This document shows positions 35,926 to 46,084 of a stretch of 64,000 nt of DNA, piece by piece. Below the pieces are notes generated by a model that was not told where the DNA came from, made no database searches, and saw only the letters and a program-made list of their open reading frames with translations. The translations under genes and the position numbers were made by a program. The stretch's first letter is position 1. The number at the start of each line of letters is the position of its first letter. Where the stretch lies: NCBI GenBank assembly GCA_963662645.2, contig OY759762.1, forward strand, positions 496,001-560,000, written 5' to 3'. This DNA is from Aldehydirespirator sp963662645. GTDB taxonomy: Bacteria; Actinomycetota; Acidimicrobiia; Acidimicrobiales; Aldehydirespiratoraceae.

Positions 35926-36948
35926 TCAGGTGAAGCCGGGTCCGTGCTCGGTGGGGGTGATGACGCGGCCGCGGGACTGGCCTTCGACGAGATCGCGGTC
36001 GTCGAGGGCGGCGGCGACCGCGGCGACGACATGCCGGACCGGCTGCAGAAGGGCATCGTCTTCGACACGGGCAGCGGTGAGGTCCACGGCGAGGGAGGCG
36101 AGCTGCACGGCCGCGGCGGCGATGCCGGGAGCAAGCCGGATCGTGGTGGCAAGATCGATCTCGGGATGGTCGGCTAGGTAGTCGCCCGCGGTGCGCCAGA
36201 CGGTGATGTCCTCAAAGCGGTCCTGTCCCGGCTCGGCGAGACCGGTCCGTAGCGGAGCCAATATCTGCCAAGCGGCTTCGGCGTGGTCGCCGGTGAGGCC
36301 GAGGAGGTAGTCGATGTCGTGTCTGCGCCTCACCGGCTGCCCTGAGAGCGCTATGAGGCATTTCAGGGACGTCTCGATGGCCATTGCGGCGCTCTGGCAG
36401 ACGTTGATGAGACGCCAGTGGCGATAGTGGCGGACCGAGGCACCGTCCGCGGCGATGAGGGATTGTTGTTCGAGTTCGCTCATGCGGGTGTGGCCGAGAA
36501 GGTCGTTGAGAGCTTTGGAGGCCTCATCGAGACGGCCGAGAGCCTCCTGGGTGTTGTCGCTGGCCAAACCGATCTCCTTGTCCCATGAAATGTCGCCGGG
36601 CGGACGGTCATAGAGGACCATCGCCTCAGCGACGATGCCGGCCTCGAACGACGCGGAGACCCGCCGGGTGCGGTGGAACCATTCGGGCCAGTCGGTGGCA
36701 TGAATCTGCACCCGACAGCCCGTCGAGGCCTGCGCCGCAGCGCTCAGCGCGAGCTGGCGACCGGCGCGGCGGTTGTAGTCCAAGTCATCGAAGACGGCCA
36801 CCAGGTCGATGTCGCTGTAGGGGCCGGCGTCACCGCGGGCGACGGACCCGTACAGCAGCACCCTGCACACTCCCGCGGCGGCGAGTTCGTGAGAGGCGCG
36901 GCGGGCGTCGTCGATGGTCGGCGCAGCCGCGGCCTCGGTGAGCGTCAC
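35926..36948 (-). CDS. Fused MNT nucleotidyltransferase-HEPN protein
   Basis: 340 residues. The N-terminal minimal nucleotidyltransferase domain shows VLLYGSVARGDAGPYSDIDLV (about residues 30-50), with G-S and D-x-D. The C-terminal half (about 140-330) is helical and HEPN-like, with QPVRRRHDIDYLL as an R-x2-3-H element. In known HepT-MntA modules these are separate toxin and antitoxin proteins, where MntA adds AMP to HepT. Here they form one chain. The gene lies at the right end of the island with no partner gene alongside. Confidence 0.72.
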   Translation of the reverse strand: MTLTEAAAAPTIDDARRASHELAAAGVCRVLLYGSVARGDAGPYSDIDLVAVFDDLDYNRRAGRQLALSAAAQASTGCRVQIHATDWPEWFHRTRRVSASFEAGIVAEAMVLYDRPPGDISWDKEIGLASDNTQEALGRLDEASKALNDLLGHTRMSELEQQSLIAADGASVRHYRHWRLINVCQSAAMAIETSLKCLIALSGQPVRRRHDIDYLLGLTGDHAEAAWQILAPLRTGLAEPGQDRFEDITVWRTAGDYLADHPEIDLATTIRLAPGIAAAAVQLASLAVDLTAARVEDDALLQPVRHVVAAVAAALDDRDLVEGQSRGRVITPTEHGPGFT

Positions 36949-37146
36949 GCGAGAAGGCTACCGGCTCACAAGACCCGAGACCAGGAAACGGCCCGGCAGG
37001 AAAGGTGCAGCAGGCAGCTGGCAGCACTGGGGCAATGCGGCGAGGCGCGCCCGGCCAGCAGTCCGCCCGCAAGCGGCAGACTGGTAGCCGCCGGGGGGTA
37101 GTGGCGGGCGAGGACTTGGTGCTGTCCACGGGAGATCCCCCGGGGT

Positions 37147-39606
37147 CTAGGTGGAAACCTTGTTGTCTTGGGGCTGGGTTGACTCTTCTTGCGGGTCGGC
37201 TTTGGCCATTCGGTAGCCGACGCGGGGCTCGGCGAAGAAGTAGGTGGGGTTGGTTGCGTCCTCGCCGAGCTTGCTGCGGAGCCTTCTCAGGTGGGTGCGG
37301 AGCACAGCCAGGTTGCCGGGCCTCTTCGACCCCCAGACCCTTCGCAGCAGCTGGTCGTGGGTCAACACCCTCCCGGCGTTGACCGACAGCTCGAACAGCA
37401 GCCGGTACTCGGTGGCCGTCAACTGCACCGGCCGCCCGGCGAGGGTGACCCGCCGCTGGGCGTAGTCGATGGCCAGGTCGCCCAGCGTGTAGCCCTCCGA
37501 CGGCTCGGGCCGGAAGGGCGCCGCGAGTCTCCGGAGAACCGCTCCCACCCTGGCGACCAGCTCGGTCGGCGAGAAGGGCTTGACGATGTAGTCGGCTGCC
37601 CCGCCCTCGAAGGCCCGAGCGACCACCTCGTCGCGCCCATAGGCCGACAGGAAGATCACCGGCACGTCGGCGACGGCGACGATGTCGCTCATCAACTCGA
37701 TGCCGTCGCAGCCGGGCAGCATCATGTCGAGCAGGACCAAGCGGGGACGATGCTCCTCCACAAGGAGGACCACCTCCTCCGGGTCGGCGGTGACAATCGG
37801 GTGGTAGCCGGCGCCGGAGAGCACTTTCCTGAGGTTCCTGAGCGTTTCGGGATCGTCGTCCACCACGAGGATGGGCTCCGCGTCTCCCGTCTGCCCCGCA
37901 TCTCCCATCTCCTGCCGCCGGTCCCCCGGAGACCTCCGGCGTGCGGCCGCGGCCCCATCGATCACCGGGACCGTGAAGGTGAACCGCGCCCCGAGTCCCG
38001 GTCCTTCATTGCCGGCCCAGATGCGGCCTCCGTGGGCCTCCACGATTCCCTTGCAGATGGCCAGCCCCAGGCCGGTGTCACCGCCCGGGTCGTCGTCATC
38101 GCGGCGCGAGAACTTCCGGAACAGGTTGGGCAGACGCTCGGTGGGTATTCCCCTGCCCTCGTCCACCACCGAGACCTGCACGTAGACGCCGTCGCGCGCC
38201 GCGGCGACCGTGATGGCGGACGACTCCGGCGAATGCCTGGCGGCGTTGGTCAGGAGGTTGCCGATGACCTGGGCGATGCGCCTGCGGTCCGCCATTACGA
38301 GGGGCAGGTCCGGCGCCAGGTCGATGGCGAGGTTGTTCCTGCCCCCGGCGCTCAGGAAGGCGGTCCGGGCCCGGTCCACCAGCGCGGCCACCTCCGCCGG
38401 CTCCGGGTTGACCGGCAGCTCCCCGGTCTCGATGCGGGCCACGTCGAGCAGGTTGCCGATCAGTTCGCGCATGCTGCCGGCCTGATCGAGGATGATGCGC
38501 AGGAACTGGCGCATCTCGGCGGGGTCCAGGTCCTCCGCGCTGTCCAGCATGGCCATCACCGAGCCCCAGATGGAGGTCAGCGGCATGCGCAGCTCGTGGC
38601 TCACCATGCCCAGGAACTCGGCCCGCAGCCGCTCCACCTCCTCCAGGGGCGTCATGTCCTGCATGGTGACGACGACCGACTCCACCTCGCCCCCCTCGGA
38701 GCGGATGGGCGTGGCATTGAGCAGCACTGCGATGCTCCGACCGTCGGGCGCCTCCATCACGATCTCCTCGGCCCGCACCTTCTCGCTCGTGCTCAGGACT
38801 TCGGCCAGGGGGAACTCCAGCAGCGAGACCTCCCGCCCGTCGGAGCGCCGGATGGTCAGCAGCCCGAGAAGGTCCTCCGGCGGCTGTTCCCGGTCCCGCA
38901 GGCCGTCGACGATCCTTGCCCCCTCCCGGTTGAACGTCGCCAGAGCGCCCTTCTGCACGTCGAAGACGGCAACGCCCACCGGCGAGGTGTCGATCAGAGT
39001 CTCGAGGCTGGCTCTGGCGCGCCTCTCGTCGCGGTGCCGGCGGGCGTTGGCGATGACTTGCGCCGCCTGGGAGGCGAACATCACCAACGTCTCCTCGTCT
39101 TCGGTGGTGAACTCCCTGCCCGGATCGTCGGTCGCCACGTAGAGGTTGCCGACGCGCACACCCTGGTGGAGTACCGGGGCGGCCATGAACGCGGCAATCC
39201 TGACGGGCGGGCGGAAGTCCAGAAGGCCAATCGAGCGGGTCAACTCCTCCAGCTCGCTGACTCTCAGCGATCCCGAGAGGGCGTTCATGTACTCGAAGAA
39301 TCTCGGTCCGTCAGGGTCCTGCCACAGCCGCTCCGCGTCGTCGGCGGTGATGCCCGCGACAAGGTGGTCCTCCACCTCGCCCGAGTCCTCCAGGGTGGTG
39401 ATGAGGGCGTATGCGGCGCCCGTCAAGGAGCGGGCGCCGTCCAGGACGCCCGACAGTGCCGCCTCAACGTCGAGGCTCTCATTGATGCGCAGGCTGGCTT
39501 GGCTGAGCCGCGACAGCCTGTCCCGCAGCGCCTCTATCTGCCGGTCTCGCTCGTCCGGTTGCGTCAACTTCTCTCCCCCACCGGTGTTGCCGCCCCTTCG
39601 GGCCAC
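37147..39606 (-). CDS. One-piece histidine kinase / OmpR-type response regulator, copy 1
   Basis: 819 residues in the order coiled coil, GAF (about 45-195), PAS (about 205-315), HisKA with His337 in VSHELRMPL, HATPase (GLGLAICKGIVEAHGG), receiver with VDDDP, Asp627 in LLDMMLPG and KPFSPTEL, and a C-terminal OmpR/PhoB winged helix (LTATEYRLLFELSVNAGRVLTHDQLLRRVWG). Sensor and DNA-binding output are in one polypeptide without a membrane span, so it is a cytoplasmic sensor acting directly at DNA. It is paralogous to 57428-59797. It is divergent from the giant surface-protein gene across a 160-bp AT-rich gap that carries a direct repeat. Confidence 0.92.
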   Translation of the reverse strand: MARRGGNTGGGEKLTQPDERDRQIEALRDRLSRLSQASLRINESLDVEAALSGVLDGARSLTGAAYALITTLEDSGEVEDHLVAGITADDAERLWQDPDGPRFFEYMNALSGSLRVSELEELTRSIGLLDFRPPVRIAAFMAAPVLHQGVRVGNLYVATDDPGREFTTEDEETLVMFASQAAQVIANARRHRDERRARASLETLIDTSPVGVAVFDVQKGALATFNREGARIVDGLRDREQPPEDLLGLLTIRRSDGREVSLLEFPLAEVLSTSEKVRAEEIVMEAPDGRSIAVLLNATPIRSEGGEVESVVVTMQDMTPLEEVERLRAEFLGMVSHELRMPLTSIWGSVMAMLDSAEDLDPAEMRQFLRIILDQAGSMRELIGNLLDVARIETGELPVNPEPAEVAALVDRARTAFLSAGGRNNLAIDLAPDLPLVMADRRRIAQVIGNLLTNAARHSPESSAITVAAARDGVYVQVSVVDEGRGIPTERLPNLFRKFSRRDDDDPGGDTGLGLAICKGIVEAHGGRIWAGNEGPGLGARFTFTVPVIDGAAAARRRSPGDRRQEMGDAGQTGDAEPILVVDDDPETLRNLRKVLSGAGYHPIVTADPEEVVLLVEEHRPRLVLLDMMLPGCDGIELMSDIVAVADVPVIFLSAYGRDEVVARAFEGGAADYIVKPFSPTELVARVGAVLRRLAAPFRPEPSEGYTLGDLAIDYAQRRVTLAGRPVQLTATEYRLLFELSVNAGRVLTHDQLLRRVWGSKRPGNLAVLRTHLRRLRSKLGEDATNPTYFFAEPRVGYRMAKADPQEESTQPQDNKVST

Positions 39607-39691
39607 CTGGGCTGCGATACGCCCGCCCTGGGAGTGACTATACCCTGACTCGAATCAATAGTAATCAGAACGTAAGCTAGTTGGACTATAA

Positions 39692-39708
39692 CGTCATCTA
39701 TCGTCATC
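39692..39708. promoter_or_regulatory. Direct repeat resembling an OmpR/PhoB-type binding site
   Basis: CGTCATC occurs at 39692-39698 and again at 39702-39708, a 10-bp period, in the AT-rich gap between the kinase/regulator gene and the surface-protein gene. Winged-helix regulators of this class bind 7-bp direct repeats with 10-11-bp spacing. TATGCT at 39719-39724 may be the -10 box of the rightward promoter. Confidence 0.4.
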
Positions 39709-39767
39709 AAGACGTGGGCTATGCTTGAAGAGCCTAATCACGGGTAATCGGCAACAAAGAGCTCCAA

Positions 39768-42700
39768 GTGCGCCCTTCAAGCGCTTTCACTACCCCGCCT
39801 TCGGGGTCTTGGAGGCGGCAATCAGTCGTCCTCCTGACGCTGGTTGCCGCGCTGGCGCTGCTGGCGCCGCACGCGCTGGCGACATCGAACGCGCTGGCGC
39901 AGTCGCCGCCGGGCACTCCCTCCTCGGTGTCTTTGACCCGCGCCGACGGCACGCTGACCGCATCTTGGGGACCCCCCCCGGCGCGACCAGCTACCACGTC
40001 ACCTATAGCTCAAACAACGGGCAGAGCTGGAGCCTCGCGGCGCTAGATCACCCCGCGAACCCCGGCGGCGGCAACGAGAGCATCACGATCAGCGTCGACA
40101 ACGACAAGACCTACATCGTGGGCGTGCGGGCCAAGAACGAGCACGGCGGCAGCGGCTGGCGCAACTCGCCGCCCGCGGGGCCGTACACGCCGCCACCGCC
40201 GCCCGCCGCGGTGGCGTCGGTCAGCGTGACCCGCGCCGACGGCGCGCTGACGGCCTCCTGGGACGCGCCCGCCGGCGCGACCAGCTACCACGTCACCTAC
40301 ACCGACAACGACTTCCAGAGCTGGCAGCTGGCCGCGTTGGACCATGCCGCCACCAGCATCACCATCGACGCCGACAACGACAAGACCTACGTCGTGGGCG
40401 TGCGGGCCAAGAACACCAGCGGGGGCAGCAATTGGCGCAACTCGCCTGCCTCGGGTCCCTACACGCCGCCCGCGCCGATAGTTCCGCCCGCCGCGCCCAC
40501 CGGCCTGACCGCCACCGGCGGCGACGGCAGCGTGACGCTCAACTGGGACGATCCGTCGGATTCATCGATCACGCACTACGTCTACCGGTGGCGGGCCGCG
40601 CCGCCCGCGCCCGGCTGGAGCCAGCCCGTCACCGTGCCGAGCAGCGGCGCCTCAACGACCTCATACACGATCGAGGGGCTGACCAACGGCACCCAGTACC
40701 GCTTCAAGCTCCAAGCCGCGAACGCGCAGGGAGAGAGCCAGCAGGCGCCGCGGGGCGCGCCCTGGTACGTCGAGGCGACGCCGCTGTCGGGGCCGGTGAC
40801 GATCACGGCGGACAACGAGACATCCACCACCGCCGACCTGACCATCGGCAACTGGAGCGGGGCGTGGTACTACCGCGCCGAAAACGCATCCGGCGGGGCG
40901 GCGGGCGCAAGCGTGACATGCATCGGGCCGGTCAGCGGCACACAGACCACAGTCACCGGACTCGACCCCGACACCAGATACACCATCACCGCCTACGCCA
41001 ACAACTGCGCCGGCGAAGCCATGGCCGCGGGACAGGCCATCACCCAGGCGGGCACGGCGACGCTGACGGCATCGGACGTCACCTACAGCACCGCCACCCT
41101 CACCATCTCGGGCCACACCGGCGGCTGGTTCTACAAGGAGTCCGCGCCGGGTACCGGTACGTGCACCGGCGCCGCGTTGTCGCCGGTGAAAACGGTAGCC
41201 AAGCGGCTCACGCCCGGGGTCTCCTACACCTTCAAGGCCTACTCGGACATTCAATGCAACACCGAAGTGACCAGCGATGCCACGGACGCCGAGTTCAAGA
41301 CCTCGCCGGTGGTGCTGTCCACGATCTGGCACATCGTCCCCGAAGGAAGCTCGGAGGCGCACACCGTTTGGCTGAGCCAACGGCCGACGGCCGACGTCAC
41401 CGTGACGGTGGCGACGTCGGGCGACAGCGACATCACCGCCAACCCGAGCACGCTGACCTTCACGCCGTCCAACTGGTCGCGCCCGCAGACGGTCACGCTC
41501 ACCGCCGCGCAGGACAACGACGCGGTGCCGCAGGCAGGCAAGGGCGACGGCACATACGCCTACGGCGCGACCACCGTGACCCACACCGCCGCCAGCGCGG
41601 ACGCACACTTCAACAGCGCCTCCGTCGCGCTGAACGCCACTGAAGGCGACGACGACGTCTGCTCCGGGGCGCTCGCGGTCGCCTACAACACGTCGGGCGG
41701 CGTGGTGGAAGACTGCGACACCCTGCTCGCCGCCAAGAGCGTCATCAACGGCGGCAATACTCATGTCGACAACTGGGACACCAGCAAGGCGCTCGGCACC
41801 TGGACGGGAGTGACCGTGGCCAACGACCGGGTGACGAAATTGGAACTATCGTTGTTCCTTTACGCCGGGGGCGTCGGGAACCTGCCGAACACCATCGCCG
41901 ACCTGGACGCGCTGACGCACCTCGAGATGCAGGGCGGCGAGGCAATTCTGCCCGGCCCAATGCCGCCGGACCTCGGGAGCCTCACCGGGCTCACGGTGAT
42001 CAGGTTGTACAAGCGTGGACTGAACGGACCGATCCCCGACAACATCGGGAACATCACCGGGCTGACCGAACTGGTCCTGGACGTGAACCGCCTCTCCGGG
42101 CCGCTGCCGGCAAGCCTGGCGAACCTGAGCAGCCTTACGAAACTCTGGCTGGAAGACAACCGCCTCACCGGGGAGATCCCGGCGCAACTCGGCAGCCTGA
42201 CCGCCATGACCACGGCGAACTTCTCGCTGGATGGCAACCTGCTCAGCGGCTGCGTGCCCCCGAGCTGGTCGAAGTATCTCTCCGACATCAACCCGCAGCA
42301 GGACGCCAGCGGCAACAACGTCAACCTTCCCCTCTGCATCGGCAAGCCGGCCAAGCCCACAGCGGTCGCCAAGAACCACGGCGCCACGGTCTCGTGGACG
42401 GCCCCGACCGGCCGCACCGTCACCGGCTACGAGGTGCAGTGGCGGCCCTGCCAGACGACCTACGCCAGCCCGAACAACGCATGTCTGTGGAAGGACTCCC
42501 ACGGTTCATGGCATCCGGCCTGGGCTCCGTGGGGCACCGGCAAGTGGCTGGTCGGCAGCAGCGGCACTGTGACCGTCGGGGCCTCCCCGACGTCGAAGGC
42601 CCTCTCCGGCCTGAACAACGGCGTGCGCTACCAGGTGCGGGTGCGCGGCTTCGACGGCACGGGCCAAGGCCCCTGGTCGGAACCCTCCGACGACGTGTGG

Positions 42701-45700
42701 CCCAACCCGCCGGGGCTCAACGCACCCACGGCATTGGGCGCCAGCCACGACAGCTCCAACAAGCGCATCACCATCGATTGGACGCGGCCGTCCGGCGTGA
42801 CCGGCGCGGTCAACTACGAGGCGATGTGCAGCAAGGACAGCGGCGCGAGCTGGACCGACTGCGGCACCGTGGGCAACACCACCGACGCCAGCCTGCGGCT
42901 CACCCACACCTACACCGGCTCCACCAGCAACGTGCCCGACAAGGTGCAAGTGCGGGCAATCCAGCGCGGCAACCCCAGCCGCTGGGTGCAGTCCGGCATC
43001 GGCCGCGGCGACCCGTCGAACCTGAGCGCGTCCTACGCGAGCGGCACCCTGACGATCACTTGGCAGGGCGCGGGCCCGACCACCTCGGCCTACGCCTACC
43101 ACGTGGAGAGCAGCGCCGACGGTGCGACCTGGACGCGCCAGCACACCATCAACAGCGTCACCCAGGCGAGCTTCAGCCGCACCGTCAGCACCGGCGGCAT
43201 CGCCCAGGTGCGCGTGCGCGCCATCGACAGCTCCAGCAACGCCAGCGCCTGGCTGAAGGCGACCGTGCCCGGCCCGGCCAACGTGGGCGCGCAGGTTCAA
43301 GGCACGACCCTCAAGCTGCGCTGGGATCGCCCCGCCGTTGCCAGCGGCTCCCTTTCCTACACCGTCCAGTGCAACAACAACGCCACCGGAGGCACCTGGA
43401 CCCAGTGCCACACGGAGAGCGCGACCAGCGACGCCACCATCACGGCCAGCGTGGCCAGCCAGGCCGGCGTCAAGCGCGTGCGCGTCAACGCCAGCCAGAA
43501 CTCCGTCGCCGGCCCCTGGACCGTGGCCTCAGTGCCCACCGGCGTGCCCGGCGTGCCCGGCGGTCTCCAGGTGACCATCATCATTTCGGGCGGTGGCACC
43601 GGCGGCGGTTCTGAACTGACCCGGGTCGTGTGGACCAAGCCCTCCGGCGCGAAGTCCACCGACTCCTTCTCCTACGAGGTCACCTGCAGCGACGACAACG
43701 GCGTCACCTGGACCTACTGCAGCGTCAACCCGCATACGGTCGGCCCGACGACCAACACGAACCTCAGCGCCAACTTCGACGGCAAGCCCGACACCACCGA
43801 CGTCCGCGTGGTCACCATCCAGGACGGCCTGCGCAGCGCCACCGCATCGTGGAGCAAGACGCCGGGCGCGCCGGCCAACGTGGGCGCGCAGGTTCAAGGC
43901 ACGACCCTCAAGCTGCGCTGGGATCGCCCCGCCGTTGCCAGCGGCGCGCTGGCCTACACCGTCGGGTGCAACAACAGCGCATCGGGAGGCACCTGGGACG
44001 ACACCTGCCACACGGTGACCAGTAGCAGCGCCATCTCCCTCACCGCCAGCGTGAACAACAAGGGCTCGGTCAAGCGCGTGCGCGTGAAGGCCACGCAGAA
44101 CTCAGTCGACGGCGCCTGGACCACCGTCGCCGTGCCGAGCGGCGTGCCCGGCGCGGTGGGCGGCCTGGGCGCGCAGTTGCAGGGCACGACGCTCAAGGCG
44201 CGCTGGGACAAGCCCAGCGGAGCCAGCGGTTCCCTCTCCTACACCATGGAGTGCAACAACAACGCCACCGGAACGACCGGCTGGACTTCCTGCAAGACGG
44301 TCAGCGCCACCGCCAACGCCGTGATCACCGTCAGCGTGGACAACAAGGGCTCTGTCAAGCGCGTGCGCGCCCGAGCGGAGCGCGACGGGCTGCAGGGCGC
44401 CTGGACGACCGGCGCAGTGCCCTCGGGCCTGCCGGCTGCGCCGTCCAGCGTCATCCTGAACACGATCGGCTCCAGCAAATCCGGTTCCCTGGGCAAACCG
44501 GCCGGTGTCACCGGCGCGGTCACCTACCGAGTCCAATGCAGCACGGACGTCGGCACAACCTGGACCGCCTGCAACCTCACAGTCACCTCCAGCAACGCCA
44601 CCCCTCAGGTCAGCCTGCCCTCCTCAGCATCAGCGGCGAACGCCCTGCGAGCACGGACAGAGCGCGACGGCCTGCACAGCGACTGGCTGCGCTACCCGCA
44701 GCGGACGCTGAGCGCGAGCAGCGTCACCCCGACGGGAGCGACGCTCACCATCGCCGGACACTCCGGCAACTGGTACTACGAAGCGGACGCCGCGCCGGAC
44801 AACTCCTGCGAGGGCCCGGTCAGCACCACGACCAAGGCGCTCACCGGCCTTACCGCCGGCACGACCTACACGTACAAGGCGTACAGCGACTCCGGCTGCA
44901 CGACCGCCAACCTGCTGGCAACCGCGAGCGCGTTCACGACGCCCGCGTCGCTGACCGCGAGCAGCGTCACCGGGACGGGAGCGACGCTCACCATCGCCGG
45001 ACACTCCGGCAACTGGTACTACGAAGCGGACGCCGCGCCGGACAACTCCTGCAAGGGCCCGGTCAGCACGGCGACGAAGGCGCTCACCGGCCTTACCGCC
45101 GGCACGACCTACACGTACGAGGCGTACAGCGCAAGCGGCTGCGCCAGCGCCAACGAGATCGCGTCCGAAACGTTCACGACGACGCCCAACTCGCCGCAGA
45201 ACGTCGGCGCGCAGTACCAGGACGGCTCGCTGAAGGTGTGGTGGGACAAGCCGTCCGGCGCGCAGGCCACGGACTCGTTCTCCTACACCGTGGATTGCAG
45301 CACGAGCACGAGCGCGCCGTACACCTGGACATCGACGCCTTGCGCGACCGTCGCCGCCACTTCGGACGACGACGTGAGCGCGACGAGCAGCACGGCGGGC
45401 TACAAGAGAGTGCGCGTCCGCACGGTCAAGAGCAGCGCCAACAGCGCCTGGGTCGAGTCCGCCGTCCCATCCGGCACGCCCCCCGGCGCGCCGACGGGCC
45501 TTTCATACTCGAACGCGCCCGGTGGCTACCGATTGCAATGGAGCAAGCCTTCCAGCCCCAGCGGGGCCGTCGGCTACTACGTCGAGTGCCAAGACAACCA
45601 TGGCGACTCCTGGTCGGCCGGCGGCTGCCAGTTCGGTGGCGGAACGATCACAGCAAACACGAACGCAACCCGCTCCACCAACGTCGGCTATGTCTTCAAG

Positions 45701-45757
45701 TCCCGCGTGCGATCGGTGGTGAACGGCCTGGTCAGCGCGTGGGTCAACTTCAGCTAG
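39768..45757 (+). CDS. Giant secreted fibronectin-III/LRR repeat protein with a frame break at a C8 tract
   Basis: The signal peptide (RRQSVVLLTLVAALALLAPHAL and ALA-type cleavage) and the start of the first FN3 domain are read from the GTG at 39768. The remaining 1930 or so residues are in another frame, and the two frames meet exactly at a run of eight C (39972-39979). Nine or six C would give one protein of about 1996 residues. The body is a chain of FN3-type domains (SYHVTY, YVVGVRAKN, WTVASVP and similar). A calx-beta-like stretch lies near residues 520-620, and a plant-type leucine-rich repeat block near 41880-42250 (GPIPDNIGNITGLTEL). Nearly identical C-terminal GHSGNWYYEADAAPDNSC modules follow. 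No sortase motif or membrane anchor is seen. Adhesion or surface display is inferred. Confidence 0.82.
39972..39979 (+). repeat. Homopolymer C8 at the frame junction
   Basis: Eight consecutive C bases lie at the point where the signal-peptide frame must join the body frame of the surface protein. In this assembly the gene is out of frame. One extra C or two fewer restores SWGPPPGATSYH or its equivalent. Confidence 0.85.
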
Positions 45758-46084
45758 GCAAGTAAGCCCCACGCCATCGTCCATTCCAATGCCCGATCCG
45801 CCACCGCGCGGACGCTCCAACAGCCATCGGCGAGCAGCATCACCGCGACGCAGCCCCGCCAGGCTCGAAAAGGCCTGCCAAACGCTCAAAGCCGCCACAG
45901 GCTGCTAGCCCCAAGGAAAGCACCGAGCCCCCGGGACTCACTGGGCGAATGGCTGCGCCGCGCTTGGCGCCATGGCCGGCTGCTGATACCCGGCGGCGCT
46001 GACACCGGTGGAGCTGCCCACCAGCAACTACGGTGTCCCGGCGAAGCGCTTGCCTAGCCAGGCGAAACCGGCTCCGGAGCAAAC
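45758..46084. other. 327-base gap without a gene
   Basis: GC-rich sequence between the surface-protein stop and the thioredoxin-like gene. Frames in it are short and Arg/Pro-rich. No hairpin with a T-run and no clear promoter were found. Confidence 0.5.

Noticed and set aside
37189..39648. 819-codon plus-strand frame opposite the kinase/regulator
   Set aside because: Mirror frame of a real gene with no recognisable motifs.
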